Source of the DNA: an uncultured bacterium
GTDB lineage: Bacteria; Verrucomicrobiota; Lentisphaeria; Victivallales; UBA1829
Assembly (NCBI GenBank): GCA_900549415.1
Contig: URNX01000055.1
Coordinates: forward strand, 1 to 21,237
DNA: 21,237 nt
Direction of reading: 5' to 3'
The position numbers and the translations under genes are program-made. Numbering within the stretch: position 1 is the stretch's first letter; the number at the start of each line of letters is the position of its first letter. The notes under the pieces are model-generated. The model saw nothing but the letters and a program-made list of their open reading frames with translations, made no database searches and was not told where the DNA came from. Positions 6,417 to 14,798 of the stretch are shown here, piece after piece.

Positions 6417-6931
6417 GCATGAAGAAATTTTTGACTGCACTGCTGTGCGGAGCGGCGGTTCTGCTCTCCGCGGATGTTCTGAAAGAATGGAATTTCAAGG
6501 AGGCGAAAGTTCCGGGGCTTCAGTATCCGCGGGAAAATATTGAGTATCGTGTGTCTCCTGAAGAGAAGACTCCGGAAGGGGATCCCGCAGGGGAATTCGT
6601 CATCAAAAAACTGGCGAAAGATCCGGTTGCATGGAGCCTGATGATCGGTTTTGTTTCGGAGCAGAATCTTACGCCCGGAATGAAATGCCGCTACAGTTTC
6701 CAGATTCGCGCGGATCGCGAGGGCAAGGCAATGTCGAGCTGCATTCAGCAGGATTCTCCGTGGAAGACCATCGGGAACTCTCTGAAGGAGTTCAGCGTTT
6801 CGAAAGAGTGGTGGACCGTCACACGCGAATTCACGGTGAACGGAGATTTCAATTGTGCGGTGCGTACCCCGACAATCATGGTCGGCGCGCTGCCGGAAGG
6901 TACGACGGTATATCTCGGTCCGGTCAAATTC
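5880..6931 (+). repeat. Tandem duplication of a ~510-bp signal-peptide plus binding-domain unit
   Basis: The unit starting at 5880 is repeated from 6419, a period of 539 bases. Outside one patch the copies differ at only scattered bases. The patch covers codons 38-53 (5991-6038 and 6530-6577) and has about 17 changes in 45 bases. After about codon 170 the copies part: the first ends, the second continues into the hydrolase. Confidence 0.92.
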
Positions 6932-9670
6932 GAGAAGCTGGAGAACTTTCTTCCGCTTGCCCTGAATTCCAAATGGACGCTGTTCCGGTCGCCGGATCTG
7001 AGAAATGTGAAACTCGGCGGGCTGACTTCGGTTCCGCAGAGTCTGGGCGGCGTCGCCGGAGAAACTGCGGTATTCAAGGAGAATGCTTTTGTTCTTGCGG
7101 AAGCCGGAAAAGCAACCAAGCCGAAGATGGAAGCCGTTTTCTTCAATGAATTTGAATCGGCGGAAGCCGGAACCATGCAGGTCGGCTGCGCGGCGGACTA
7201 CTGGTTTGAATTCATTGTCAACGGGAAAACCGTTTACGATACGCTGGTGACGGGAAACCGCGAAAAGACGTTTCTTCCGACCGACCACGTCTTCAATTTT
7301 CCTGTTAAAAAAGGGAAGAACATCATCGCGGTCCGCGTTCTGAGCGGTTCCGCCGGATGGAAATTCGTCTGCGGCAAAGTTCCGTTCCGCGAAAAACTCA
7401 GCCGGATTACGCAGATTGTCCGCGGCAGGGAGTGGCGTCCGGTGAAGACGGACAAGAGCGCGGTGTGGGTCAGAAGGGATCTGCGCGGAAAGCGCATCGA
7501 CCAGTGGAAGCGGATTCCCGGCTCCGCGCTGGATCTTTCGCAGTATGTGAAGAAGTATGACGTCGACAAATGCGGGCGTCTCAAGGCGGACGGCAAGGGA
7601 CGGCTCTATTTTGAAAATGCTCCGGGCGAACCGGTGCGCCTGCGCGGGTTCAACTTCGTACCGGGCGACTGGACCCTCGGCTTTGTCACCGCAAGCAAAG
7701 CGGAACTGGAGGATTACGCGGAGCAGATCGCTCTTTCCGGGATGAATATTCTGCGTTTTCACTTCCTGGACGGAATGCTTGTCGGCAACGGCGGGCTTCC
7801 GAAGCAGGGGAAGGACAGAAAGTACGTTACGGAAGTCCCGATGGCGCAGAGCGTCGCCGAGCTTCCGATCAACAAAGGCGCAGCGGACCGCTACTGGTAT
7901 TTTCTGAAGTGTCTGCGCGACCGCGGTGTCTATGTGATGCTGGATGTCTTCACCTCGAGCGGTATGTTTACGGAAGCGGTGATGAATACGAACGGAGCGG
8001 AAAGCTACGGACGTTTCCGCATGTTCTTCGACCCGCGGTACCGCAATCACTGGAAAGCCGGGTTCGATTATCTGCTGAAAACGCCGAACCCGTATACGGG
8101 AAAGGCGCTGGTCGACGATCCGCAGCTGATCGGCATCACCTGCTACAACGAGCAGGAGCATCTTTTCAACTTCAACAGGCGTCAGATTACGTTCTTTACA
8201 CCGGACTGGCGGAAGCACCGCAATCCGCAGAATCCCGCGTCGGTTCCGGAGTTCAACGGAGAGCTTCTCAAGTCCGCGACTCCGGACGGCGAGGCGGCGC
8301 GGAAGTATCTGCGCGGAAAAATCCGCGAGATGAACGCGTTCTACCTGAACGCGGTGAAGGAGTCCGGATTCAAGGGGTTTGTTACGAACTGGGATATGTA
8401 CATGCGCAATCTGGAAGGCGACGCCCGCGCGGATTTCAATGCTGTCGCCATGCACACCTATCATGCGCATCCGGGCATGACACAGCTCTATCCGCCGACC
8501 TATAAACAGCGTCTGACGTTCGGCGGCTGGCTGCGCAACACCATGACCACGGTGGGACAGGATTCCTCGATCGTCCAGAACAACTACATCGGGCGCGCGG
8601 CGGCGGCGCGCGTGTTAGGAAAGCCGTTCTTCATGACGGAGTATTCGCACAACGGGTTCAACCGTTATTCGCACGAGGCCGCGCCGATGTGGGCGGCATA
8701 CGCAAGTCTGCAGGACTGGCAGATTCTGGCACCGCACGCGAACCTTGTGCGGATGCTCCATGTGCCGTTCCAGCCGTGGGATTTCGACGGCGGCGAGAAT
8801 CTGGCGGCGGTGATGAATTCGCTCTTCTGCGCATTCGGCTGGCAGCGCGGGGACATTCAGAGCGCGAAACATGCCGTATCGTTCCATGTCCCGGAAAAGG
8901 TTTTGAAATCCATCGAGTACACGGGGGCGATCGGGAGCGGCTACAATCTGCTGAGTATGCTGACGCGTATCGGTTCGGATTACCGGAACGCTGAGAATCC
9001 GGTTGCGGATTTCAATGTCGAACCGCAGGCGTTTGTCGGAGCGAAAGGCATGGGAATGTATGTGGAACTGAGCGAGGAATCGGATCAGAATATGCGGATT
9101 CTGAGCGAACAGGTTGCGAATCTCCGTAAAAAAGGAATTCTCGCGGCGGGAAACCGCACGGATGTGAAGGCGGGTATTCTTGAGAGTGAAACGGGGGAAA
9201 TCCGCATGAACATCAGAAAGAACACTCTGACGGTGGACGCTCCGAAGTTTCAGTCCGCCGTTCTGAAGAAGAGCGAGCCTGTGAAACTCTCCGCTCTCTC
9301 GGTGATGTCGGTCAGCACGCCGTGCACGATTGCGGCGATTTCTCTTGAAAACGAAAAGAGCCTTGCGGATTCCAGGCGGATCCTGGTGGTTGTCGGAACC
9401 ATGTTTATGGCGGAAAACGCGGTTTTTTCGACGGAGAAATTCGATGCGGAGCTGGATGTCGGCGACATTCAGCAGGTGATGCGCGCCGGACAGTTCCGTT
9501 TCTCGCTGAAGAACGGAAGCAAAGGGCTTCCGTCCGTTTACGCGCTGAACATGAGCGGTTCCCGGGAATGCAGAATTCCGGTGACGCTCAAAGACGGTCG
9601 ATTGCAGTTTGCGCTTGATACGGGCAAGCTCGAATACGGGACACCGTATTTTGAAGTTGTGTATCCGTGA
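6419..9670 (+). CDS. Secreted clan GH-A (GH5-like) glycoside hydrolase with N-terminal binding domains
   Basis: 1083 residues. Order: signal peptide (1-18); binding-type domain shared with the preceding gene (about 19-172); a jelly-roll region (about 180-325, with DYWFEFIVNGKTVYDT); a TIM barrel (about 395-800); and a C-terminal beta-rich domain (about 900-1083). Barrel evidence: LRGFNF followed by SGMNILRFHF near 440-449, and GITCYNEQE with E578 as candidate acid/base after Asn, as in clan GH-A. VAMHTYHAHP lies near 676-685, and GKPFFMTEYSHNG carries E741 as candidate nucleophile. Together these predict a retaining beta-glycosidase acting outside the cytoplasm. The exact family and substrate cannot be set by eye; GH5 or a related GH-A family is most likely. 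The gene follows its single-domain paralogue by two bases and ends module 1. Confidence 0.87.
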   Translation: MKKFLTALLCGAAVLLSADVLKEWNFKEAKVPGLQYPRENIEYRVSPEEKTPEGDPAGEFVIKKLAKDPVAWSLMIGFVSEQNLTPGMKCRYSFQIRADREGKAMSSCIQQDSPWKTIGNSLKEFSVSKEWWTVTREFTVNGDFNCAVRTPTIMVGALPEGTTVYLGPVKFEKLENFLPLALNSKWTLFRSPDLRNVKLGGLTSVPQSLGGVAGETAVFKENAFVLAEAGKATKPKMEAVFFNEFESAEAGTMQVGCAADYWFEFIVNGKTVYDTLVTGNREKTFLPTDHVFNFPVKKGKNIIAVRVLSGSAGWKFVCGKVPFREKLSRITQIVRGREWRPVKTDKSAVWVRRDLRGKRIDQWKRIPGSALDLSQYVKKYDVDKCGRLKADGKGRLYFENAPGEPVRLRGFNFVPGDWTLGFVTASKAELEDYAEQIALSGMNILRFHFLDGMLVGNGGLPKQGKDRKYVTEVPMAQSVAELPINKGAADRYWYFLKCLRDRGVYVMLDVFTSSGMFTEAVMNTNGAESYGRFRMFFDPRYRNHWKAGFDYLLKTPNPYTGKALVDDPQLIGITCYNEQEHLFNFNRRQITFFTPDWRKHRNPQNPASVPEFNGELLKSATPDGEAARKYLRGKIREMNAFYLNAVKESGFKGFVTNWDMYMRNLEGDARADFNAVAMHTYHAHPGMTQLYPPTYKQRLTFGGWLRNTMTTVGQDSSIVQNNYIGRAAAARVLGKPFFMTEYSHNGFNRYSHEAAPMWAAYASLQDWQILAPHANLVRMLHVPFQPWDFDGGENLAAVMNSLFCAFGWQRGDIQSAKHAVSFHVPEKVLKSIEYTGAIGSGYNLLSMLTRIGSDYRNAENPVADFNVEPQAFVGAKGMGMYVELSEESDQNMRILSEQVANLRKKGILAAGNRTDVKAGILESETGEIRMNIRKNTLTVDAPKFQSAVLKKSEPVKLSALSVMSVSTPCTIAAISLENEKSLADSRRILVVVGTMFMAENAVFSTEKFDAELDVGDIQQVMRAGQFRFSLKNGSKGLPSVYALNMSGSRECRIPVTLKDGRLQFALDTGKLEYGTPYFEVVYP

Positions 9671-9694
9671 TATGCGGCGTCGCCGGTGTTCATG

Positions 9695-9732
9695 AAAAAA
9701 TCCCGCAGCTTCCATGAAGGAAAACTGCGGGA
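9695..9732 (-). terminator. Intrinsic terminator of the pst-phoU operon
   Basis: On the minus strand TCCCGCAG and CTGCGGGA enclose an inner TTCC/GGAA pairing, and the stem is followed by TTTTTT (plus-strand A-run 9695-9700). It begins six bases after the phoU stop. The + strand hydrolase operon ends into it from the other side but has no T-run there. Confidence 0.88.
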
Positions 9733-9738
9733 AAACAG

Positions 9739-10425
9739 TTATTTCCGTTTCTTTTTGAATTCGCCGTCGATTCCGGTGCGGTGACGGACGATTGCGCCGT
9801 TGACCATGTAGATGACGTCTTCATCAATGTTGGTGGCGTAGTCGCCGATGCGTTCCAGGTGACGCGAGACATTCAGGAGATTGAGGTAGCGTTCGACGTT
9901 TTCGGGGTGCTGATGCATAAGTCCGAGGAGCTTGGCGTGGTTCTCCCGGTTCATCTCGTCGATGACGTCGTCGTAGGCGAGTCCGGCGGCGGCAAGATCG
10001 GCGTCGAGCCGGATGAGGGCGTCGAGGCTCTTGCCGAGCGCGTTTTTCGTGCACTCGCAGAGGGGACGCAGGTTGACGGGCATCTCCGCCGTAGGGATGG
10101 AGTAGAAGGAGAGCGCGCGTTTTGCGATGTTCACGGCGAGGTCGCCGATGCGCTCCAGGTCGTTGTTCATCTTGAGGCAGGCGATGACGTACCGGAGGTC
10201 TCCGGCGACGGGCTGGTGAAGGGCGAGGATTTTGAGGCATTCCTCTTCCACATCGAGCTCGAAATGGTCGATTTCAATATCGTTGTCGATAACCGCTTCG
10301 GCTTTTTTGCGGTCGGAGGTCATGACGGCGTCGACGGCGTCGGCGACTGCGTTTTCGACCATGCCGCAAAGGGTGAGAATGCTCTTTTTGAGTTTGGAAA
10401 TTTCATTGTTGAGAATGACGGACAT
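9739..10425 (-). CDS. phoU: Phosphate transport regulator PhoU
   Basis: 228 residues, all helical, with the two three-helix repeats of PhoU. The metal-binding signatures are NDLERIGDLAVNI at about 88-100 and RHLERIGDYATNIDED at about 188-203. PhoU is a peripheral cytoplasmic protein that links the Pst transporter to the PhoR/PhoB sensor pair and restrains phosphate uptake and Pho gene expression when phosphate is plentiful. It is the last gene of the pst operon, 27 bases after pstB, with its own AAGGAGAC ribosome binding site, and a terminator follows directly. No phoB or phoR is in the window. Length and motifs are normal. Confidence 0.97.
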   Translation of the reverse strand: MSVILNNEISKLKKSILTLCGMVENAVADAVDAVMTSDRKKAEAVIDNDIEIDHFELDVEEECLKILALHQPVAGDLRYVIACLKMNNDLERIGDLAVNIAKRALSFYSIPTAEMPVNLRPLCECTKNALGKSLDALIRLDADLAAAGLAYDDVIDEMNRENHAKLLGLMHQHPENVERYLNLLNVSRHLERIGDYATNIDEDVIYMVNGAIVRHRTGIDGEFKKKRK

Positions 10426-10452
10426 GTTGAAAGTCTCCTTTCTGAATCCGGA

Positions 10453-11238
10453 TCAGCCGAAGCGTCCGGTGATGTAATCTTCGGTTTTCTTTTCACGCGG
10501 TTTGGTGAACATCCGGCGGGTGTCGCCGTATTCCACGATGACGCCTTTGTAGAAGAATGCGGTGTAATCGGAAACGCGGGCGGCCTGCTGCATGTTGTGC
10601 GTGACGATGACGATGGTGAAGGATTTTTTGAGTTCACCGATGAGGTCTTCGATCTTGGATGTTCCGATGGGGTCGATTGCGGAGGTCGGTTCATCCATGA
10701 GCAGGACGTCGGGCTGGATCGCGATGGCGCGTGCGATGCAGAGACGCTGCTGCTGTCCGCCGGAGAGCGCGGTTCCGGGCTTTTTGAGTTTGTCCTTGAC
10801 TTCGTCCCAGATTGCGGCGCCGCGGAGGCTCTGTTCGACGCGGTCGGCGATTTCGGAGCGCTTGAGGTTGTAGTGAAGACGCATTCCGTATGCGACGTTG
10901 TCGAAGACGGACATGGGGAAGGGGGTCGGTTTCTGGAAGATCATGCCGACTTTGCGGCGGAGTTCGAGGATATCGGTGCCCGGGGCGAGGATGTTTTCGC
11001 CGTCGATGCGGATTTCTCCTTCGGCGTGCTGTTCGCGGTAAAGTTCGTAGATGCGGTTGTAGATGCGCAGGTGCGTGGATTTTCCGCATCCGGATGGGCC
11101 GATGACGGCGGTGACGCGGTTTTTGTAGATCTCGATGTTGTTGTCAAAGAGCGCCTGATGCGCTCCGTAGTAGAAGTTGAGGTTCCGGACGGAGATTTTG
11201 ACCTCTTCGCCCTGAGGAACCGCGGGGGTGTCAGTCAT
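10453..11238 (-). CDS. pstB: Phosphate ABC transporter ATP-binding protein PstB
   Basis: 261 residues. ATPase subunit of the high-affinity phosphate importer, on the inner face of the membrane. Walker A is GPSGCGKST (47-55), the Q-loop FQKPTPFPMS (101-110) with the PstB-typical proline-rich run, the ABC signature LSGGQQQR (158-165), Walker B VLLMDEPTSAID (178-189), and the H-loop histidine 214. The open frame extends upstream to 11601, but that part is antisense-like sequence inside pstA. The ATG at 11238 has GGGAG upstream and overlaps the pstA stop in an ATGA, as expected for coupled translation. Confidence 0.98.
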   Translation of the reverse strand: MTDTPAVPQGEEVKISVRNLNFYYGAHQALFDNNIEIYKNRVTAVIGPSGCGKSTHLRIYNRIYELYREQHAEGEIRIDGENILAPGTDILELRRKVGMIFQKPTPFPMSVFDNVAYGMRLHYNLKRSEIADRVEQSLRGAAIWDEVKDKLKKPGTALSGGQQQRLCIARAIAIQPDVLLMDEPTSAIDPIGTSKIEDLIGELKKSFTIVIVTHNMQQAARVSDYTAFFYKGVIVEYGDTRRMFTKPREKKTEDYITGRFG

Positions 11239-12104
11239 GATTTTTTCTCCCTGAATATGGTTCTGCAAAGAATGTTGAGTGCGAGGACGGCGGCTGTGAT
11301 GATGAGTGCGGCGCCCCATGCGCGGATGTGCATGGTCTGAAACGGCGAGTTCGTCGCATATTCCGTCATGGTGACCGTGAGGTTGGCGGTCGGCTGGGTG
11401 AAGAAGCCGGTCGGCCAGGCGTCGCTGGTGAGCGCGGTGAAGAGCAGCGGCGCGGTTTCGCCGGCGACACGCGCCACGGCGAGCAGAACGCCCGTCATGA
11501 GTCCGCTTTTCGCCGAGCGGAAGACGACTGCGAGGGTGATGCGCCAGCGCGGAGCGCCGATCGCCAGCGCGGATTCGCGGAGCGCGTTCGGAACCATGCA
11601 CAGCATGTCTTCGGTTGTGCGCAGAATGACGGGGAACATGATGATCGCCAGAGCGACTGAACCGGCAAAGCCGGAGAACCGCCCTGTCGTCATGACAATC
11701 AGCGTGTAGATGAAGAGTCCGACGATGATGGCAGGCATGCCCATCATGACGTTTGCGGAGAAACGGACGGCGTTTCCGAATCTGGAGCTTCGTGCGAATT
11801 CGGAGAGGCAGACTCCGCCGAGCATGCCCGCGGGGACGGCGAGCAAGGTTGCGACGAGCGTGATGAGCGCGGTTCCGAGGATCGCATTGAGCATGCCGCC
11901 GCCCGGAACGCCATAGGGTTTCGTCGGCTGGGTGAGGAATTCAACGGAGAGCGATTCCGCGCCGTTGCGGAGAATCGTCCAGAGAATCCAGATGAGGAAC
12001 ACCGCCGCGATCACGGTTCCGAACGCGGAGACGCCGATGACCGTGAAATTTTTTAGTTTGCGCAGGAAAAGTCCGCGCGGTTTCAGAGCAGTTTCGGTTG
12101 TCAT
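11235..12104 (-). CDS. pstA: Phosphate ABC transporter permease PstA
   Basis: 289 residues with about six membrane segments. The first is near 20-45, after a short basic cytoplasmic N-terminus. The permease coupling helix is ESALAIGAPRWRITLAVV near 176-193, followed by VARVAGETAPLLFTA, typical of PstA. It forms the phosphate channel with PstC in the inner membrane and docks PstB. Both ends overlap the neighbours by four bases (ATGA at 12101-12104 with pstC and 11235-11238 with pstB), so the three genes are translationally coupled. Confidence 0.97.
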   Translation of the reverse strand: MTTETALKPRGLFLRKLKNFTVIGVSAFGTVIAAVFLIWILWTILRNGAESLSVEFLTQPTKPYGVPGGGMLNAILGTALITLVATLLAVPAGMLGGVCLSEFARSSRFGNAVRFSANVMMGMPAIIVGLFIYTLIVMTTGRFSGFAGSVALAIIMFPVILRTTEDMLCMVPNALRESALAIGAPRWRITLAVVFRSAKSGLMTGVLLAVARVAGETAPLLFTALTSDAWPTGFFTQPTANLTVTMTEYATNSPFQTMHIRAWGAALIITAAVLALNILCRTIFREKKS

Positions 12105-13078
12105 AATCCGCCTCCCGCGTTTCTGCGGACTTTATTGAGCCAGATCTGAGCGAAAATCTGAATGGAGAAAGTGATGCAGAGCAGGATCAGCCCGAGCGCG
12201 AAGAGCGAACTCTTGGCGAGTCCTTCCGCTTCCGCGAATTTGTTGGCGAGAACCGAGGCGATTGTCGCGCCCGATTCGTAGAGCGATGCGGAGATCGTTT
12301 CGCTGTTGCCGATGATGAAGAGCACCGCCATGGTTTCGCCGACTGCGCGGCCGAGTCCGAGGAAGACCGCGCCGAGCAGGCCCTGCATTCCGTAGCGCAT
12401 GGTGACGTCTTTTGCGACCTCCCAGGTCGTCGCGCCGATTCCGTAAGCGGATTCCTTGACGACGGGGGGAACCATGCGGAAGACGTCGCGCATGATGGCG
12501 GACATGAACGGCAGCGACATGAGTGCGAGCACGATGCCGGCGGTCAGGAACCCGAATCCGGTCATAGGACCGTCAAACAGGGGAATGACTCCGAGATGCA
12601 GCGTATCGGTCAGGAACGGCTGCACACGGTTCTGCATGAACGGCACGAAGACGAAGAGTCCCCACATGCCGTAGATGACGCTGGGGATTGCCGCGAGCAG
12701 GTCGAGCGCGCATCCGAAGACGCGCGAGATTGCGGGCGGAGCGATCTCCACGAGAAACAGAGCTGTGAGAAACGCTGTCGGGACGGCGATCAGCAGAGCG
12801 ATGACGGTTGTGATCAGCGTTCCGTAGATTGCGCATGCCGCGCCGAACTTCATTTCCGCCGAATCCCATTCGGTGGAGCAGAAGAAGCGGAGTCCGAATT
12901 CCCGGAATGCCGGCACGGAGTGCCACGCCAGCTGAACAAAGAACGCGAGCGTCAGCAGAATCGCGAGTCCCGCCGCCGCGATCGCCGCGATACGGAAAAT
13001 CCGGTCGGGGAGGGAAGCCCTCCCCGCCGTTTCCGGGAGAAACGGACCGTTTTTCGTTTTTACGGTCGTCTGGTTCAT
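12101..13078 (-). CDS. pstC: Phosphate ABC transporter permease PstC
   Basis: About 325 residues with six predicted membrane segments. The coupling motif ESAYGIGATTWEVAKDV lies in the second half, followed by GLGRAVGETMAVLFIIGN, characteristic of PstC. It partners with PstA in the membrane channel. The frame opens at 13126, which would overlap pstS by about 40 bases; the internal ATG at 13078 is preferred because it follows the pstS stop by seven bases with GAGG placed upstream. The stop overlaps the pstA start in ATGA. Confidence 0.96.
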   Translation of the reverse strand: MNQTTVKTKNGPFLPETAGRASLPDRIFRIAAIAAAGLAILLTLAFFVQLAWHSVPAFREFGLRFFCSTEWDSAEMKFGAACAIYGTLITTVIALLIAVPTAFLTALFLVEIAPPAISRVFGCALDLLAAIPSVIYGMWGLFVFVPFMQNRVQPFLTDTLHLGVIPLFDGPMTGFGFLTAGIVLALMSLPFMSAIMRDVFRMVPPVVKESAYGIGATTWEVAKDVTMRYGMQGLLGAVFLGLGRAVGETMAVLFIIGNSETISASLYESGATIASVLANKFAEAEGLAKSSLFALGLILLCITFSIQIFAQIWLNKVRRNAGGGL

Positions 13079-13085
13079 GCGTGCC

Positions 13086-14102
13086 TCACTTGACTGCTTT
13101 CCAGCTTTCCCGGACAAGCTTGACAACGTCTTCCGGCATCGGGACGTAGTGCATGTCGGAAGCCTGTCTGCGTCCGTCGCTGTAGCACCAGTTGAAGTAG
13201 CCGAAGAGCTTTTCCGCCGTGGCTTTGTTCAGGTTCTTCTTGAGGACGATGTAGGTGACTCCGGTGATCGGCCACGCATCGGCGCCCTTCTGGTTGTTGA
13301 GTTCGACGCGGAAGTCTTTTGCGCCTTTCCAGTCGGCGTTCGCGGTCGCGGCGGCGAAGGTCGCGGAGTTGGGGCTGACATAGCTGCCGTCGGCGTTCTT
13401 CAGCTGAACCGTCGCAAGTCCGGCCTCTTTGGCATAGGCGTATTCAACGTAACCGATGGAACCGCGGGTCTTGGCGACGTTGTTTGCAATGCCGGGGTTG
13501 CCCTTTGCGCCGAGGGTTCCGCGGAACCACTTGACGTCTTTCGCGTTGCCCGGTCCCTTCGCCCACTTCTCGGAGACTTTGCAGAGGTAGTTGGTGAAGA
13601 TCCAGGTGGTTCCGGAACCGTCGGAACGGCGGACCACGGTGATGCGCTGGTTCGGAAGCTTGAGGCCGGGGTTCTGGCTTGCAATCGCGGGATCGTTCCA
13701 CTTTCTGATGTTGCCGAGGAAGATCGCCGCAAGCGTGGCTCCGTCGAGTTTCAGTTCATCGCTTTTGATTCCGGGGATGTTGACGACCGGCACAATTCCG
13801 CCCACGAGCATGGGAAACTGGAGCAGATTGTGCTGCCTGAGGTCTTTCTCCTTGACCGGGTCGTCCGAGCCCGCGAAATCGATGGTTCCGGATTTGAGTT
13901 GTGAGACGCCCGCTCCGGAGCCGATGGACTGATAGTTGAATTGATCTTTGGCTTCGTTGACTTTGTTGTAGGAGTAGGTCCATGCCGCATAGACCGGAGC
14001 GGGGAAACTGGCGCCGGCTCCATTGATGGTTTCTGCGTTTGCGGCGGCGCATCCGAGCAGGACGGCTGCGAGGAGAGCGGTTCTTTTCAAGAGACGTTTC
14101 AT
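13086..14102 (-). CDS. pstS: Phosphate-binding protein PstS
   Basis: 338 residues. The signal peptide MKRLLKRTALLAAVLLGCAAANA is followed by a mature protein starting ETINGAGASFPAP. Phosphate-contact loops of the PstS family are visible: GAGASFPAP (28-36), IGSGAG (60-65), DFAGSDDP (75-82) and RSDGSGTT (159-166). It captures inorganic phosphate in the periplasm and delivers it to PstC/PstA. LLGC near 15-18 resembles a lipobox, so lipid anchoring is possible, but the ANA-ET site fits signal peptidase I better. It is first in the operon, behind an AAAAGGAGG ribosome binding site and a Pho-box-like promoter region. Confidence 0.97.
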   Translation of the reverse strand: MKRLLKRTALLAAVLLGCAAANAETINGAGASFPAPVYAAWTYSYNKVNEAKDQFNYQSIGSGAGVSQLKSGTIDFAGSDDPVKEKDLRQHNLLQFPMLVGGIVPVVNIPGIKSDELKLDGATLAAIFLGNIRKWNDPAIASQNPGLKLPNQRITVVRRSDGSGTTWIFTNYLCKVSEKWAKGPGNAKDVKWFRGTLGAKGNPGIANNVAKTRGSIGYVEYAYAKEAGLATVQLKNADGSYVSPNSATFAAATANADWKGAKDFRVELNNQKGADAWPITGVTYIVLKKNLNKATAEKLFGYFNWCYSDGRRQASDMHYVPMPEDVVKLVRESWKAVK

Positions 14103-14132
14103 AAAATCCTCCTTTTCAGGGTTGTTACCGAT

Positions 14133-14164
14133 AAGATAACCCCTGATTGTTAGAGGATTGTTAG
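14133..14164 (-). promoter_or_regulatory. Pho-box-like repeats and -10 box upstream of pstS
   Basis: On the minus strand CTAACAA occurs twice (14158-14164 and 14147-14153), exactly 11 bases apart with 4-base spacers. That is the geometry of PhoB/PhoP sites, and the repeat resembles the TTAACA repeats of PhoP. Eight bases further is TATCTT (14133-14138) as a -10 box, with no -35 box, as expected for an activator-dependent phosphate-starvation promoter. Confidence 0.72.
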
Positions 14165-14181
14165 CACCGGATTAATTCTTG

Positions 14182-14224
14182 AAAAACTTGCGGGCTCCGG
14201 AACCATGTGGATTCCGGAGCCCGC
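14182..14224 (-). terminator. Intrinsic terminator of the module 2 operon
   Basis: GCGGGCTCCGGAA (14190-14202) and its exact inverse (14212-14224) form a 13-bp stem with a 9-base loop. On the minus strand the stem is followed by AAGTTTTTC. It lies 20 bases past the small secreted protein gene and insulates module 2 from the pstS promoter. Confidence 0.9.
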
Positions 14225-14244
14225 TTGAAATCTGTCCGTTCCCG

Positions 14245-14787
14245 TTATTTGAGTCTGAATTCAACTTCATCCAGATACGCTTCCGCCGCGTCCGGAGAGT
14301 TCTTGAGTCCGAGTCTCAGACGGCAGGTTCCCGCCTTGAGCCCGGTATACGCGTCGGTATCGGCCGGAACGGCGTATTCGAAGGTGAATTCCTTCCATTC
14401 CGGTCCGATCTGGAAGTTGAACGTCTTGTAGAGATGTCGGTTCTGATTCGGCTGCGCGAAATCAAGCGTCGCGCTTCCCGGAACGTTTCCGCCGGCGGAT
14501 TTCATCCAGAATTTGAGTTCAATCGTTTTGCCGGGGATGATCGGAAGCGGATTCCTCGTCTGAACGGCAATCCAGGCGTTTGCATCCTTGACGATCTTCA
14601 GACTCTTTTCCCCGCTGAAGAAATCGGGAGAGGGGACGACGGACAGGCCGTTCATGCGCCACGTTTTGTAATTGATGAATTGGTTTCCCTTCTCGAAATC
14701 TCCGTTTGCAAGCAGGTTCGTGTCGAGTTCAACGGCGGAGACCGTTGCGGCTGCGGCGATCGCCGCGAGTGTGAAAAGATGTTTCAT
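14245..14787 (-). CDS. Small secreted carbohydrate-binding-type protein (module 2)
   Basis: 180 residues. A signal peptide (about 1-18, ending VSA) leads a single domain that begins NLLANGDFEKG (24-34), the usual opening of CBM4/9-type jelly-roll modules, and ends AEAYLDEVEFRLK. That ending matches the N-terminal binding domain of the upstream hydrolase (FYIDDLKLEE). It has no catalytic domain. The start is supported by AAGGAA eight bases upstream, and it follows the hydrolase gene by eleven bases, so the two are co-transcribed. It is the counterpart of the 178-residue protein of module 1, although the two share no obvious close sequence similarity. Likely role: bind glycan outside the cytoplasm. 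Confidence 0.82.
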   Translation of the reverse strand: MKHLFTLAAIAAAATVSAVELDTNLLANGDFEKGNQFINYKTWRMNGLSVVPSPDFFSGEKSLKIVKDANAWIAVQTRNPLPIIPGKTIELKFWMKSAGGNVPGSATLDFAQPNQNRHLYKTFNFQIGPEWKEFTFEYAVPADTDAYTGLKAGTCRLRLGLKNSPDAAEAYLDEVEFRLK

Positions 14788-14798
14788 GCTTTCATTCC

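Noticed and set aside
6371..8470. 699-residue open frame on the minus strand
   Set aside because: It lies wholly antisense to the large module 1 hydrolase, has no ribosome binding site or signal, and its arginine-, histidine- and valine-rich sequence is typical of a shadow frame in GC-rich coding DNA.
9781..11340. 519-residue open frame on the plus strand
   Set aside because: Antisense to phoU and pstB, both of which are unmistakable; the acidic, Asp/Val-rich translation is a shadow.
11239..11601. 121-residue N-terminal extension of pstB
   Set aside because: It overlaps pstA in another frame and reads as Arg/His-rich shadow sequence; the ATG at 11238 overlaps the pstA stop in the expected ATGA.
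14085..14102. PstS as a lipoprotein from LLGC in its signal peptide
   Set aside because: The position is possible, but ANA followed by ETINGAGASFPAP is the standard signal peptidase I site for PstS, so lipoprotein status was left as a note only.
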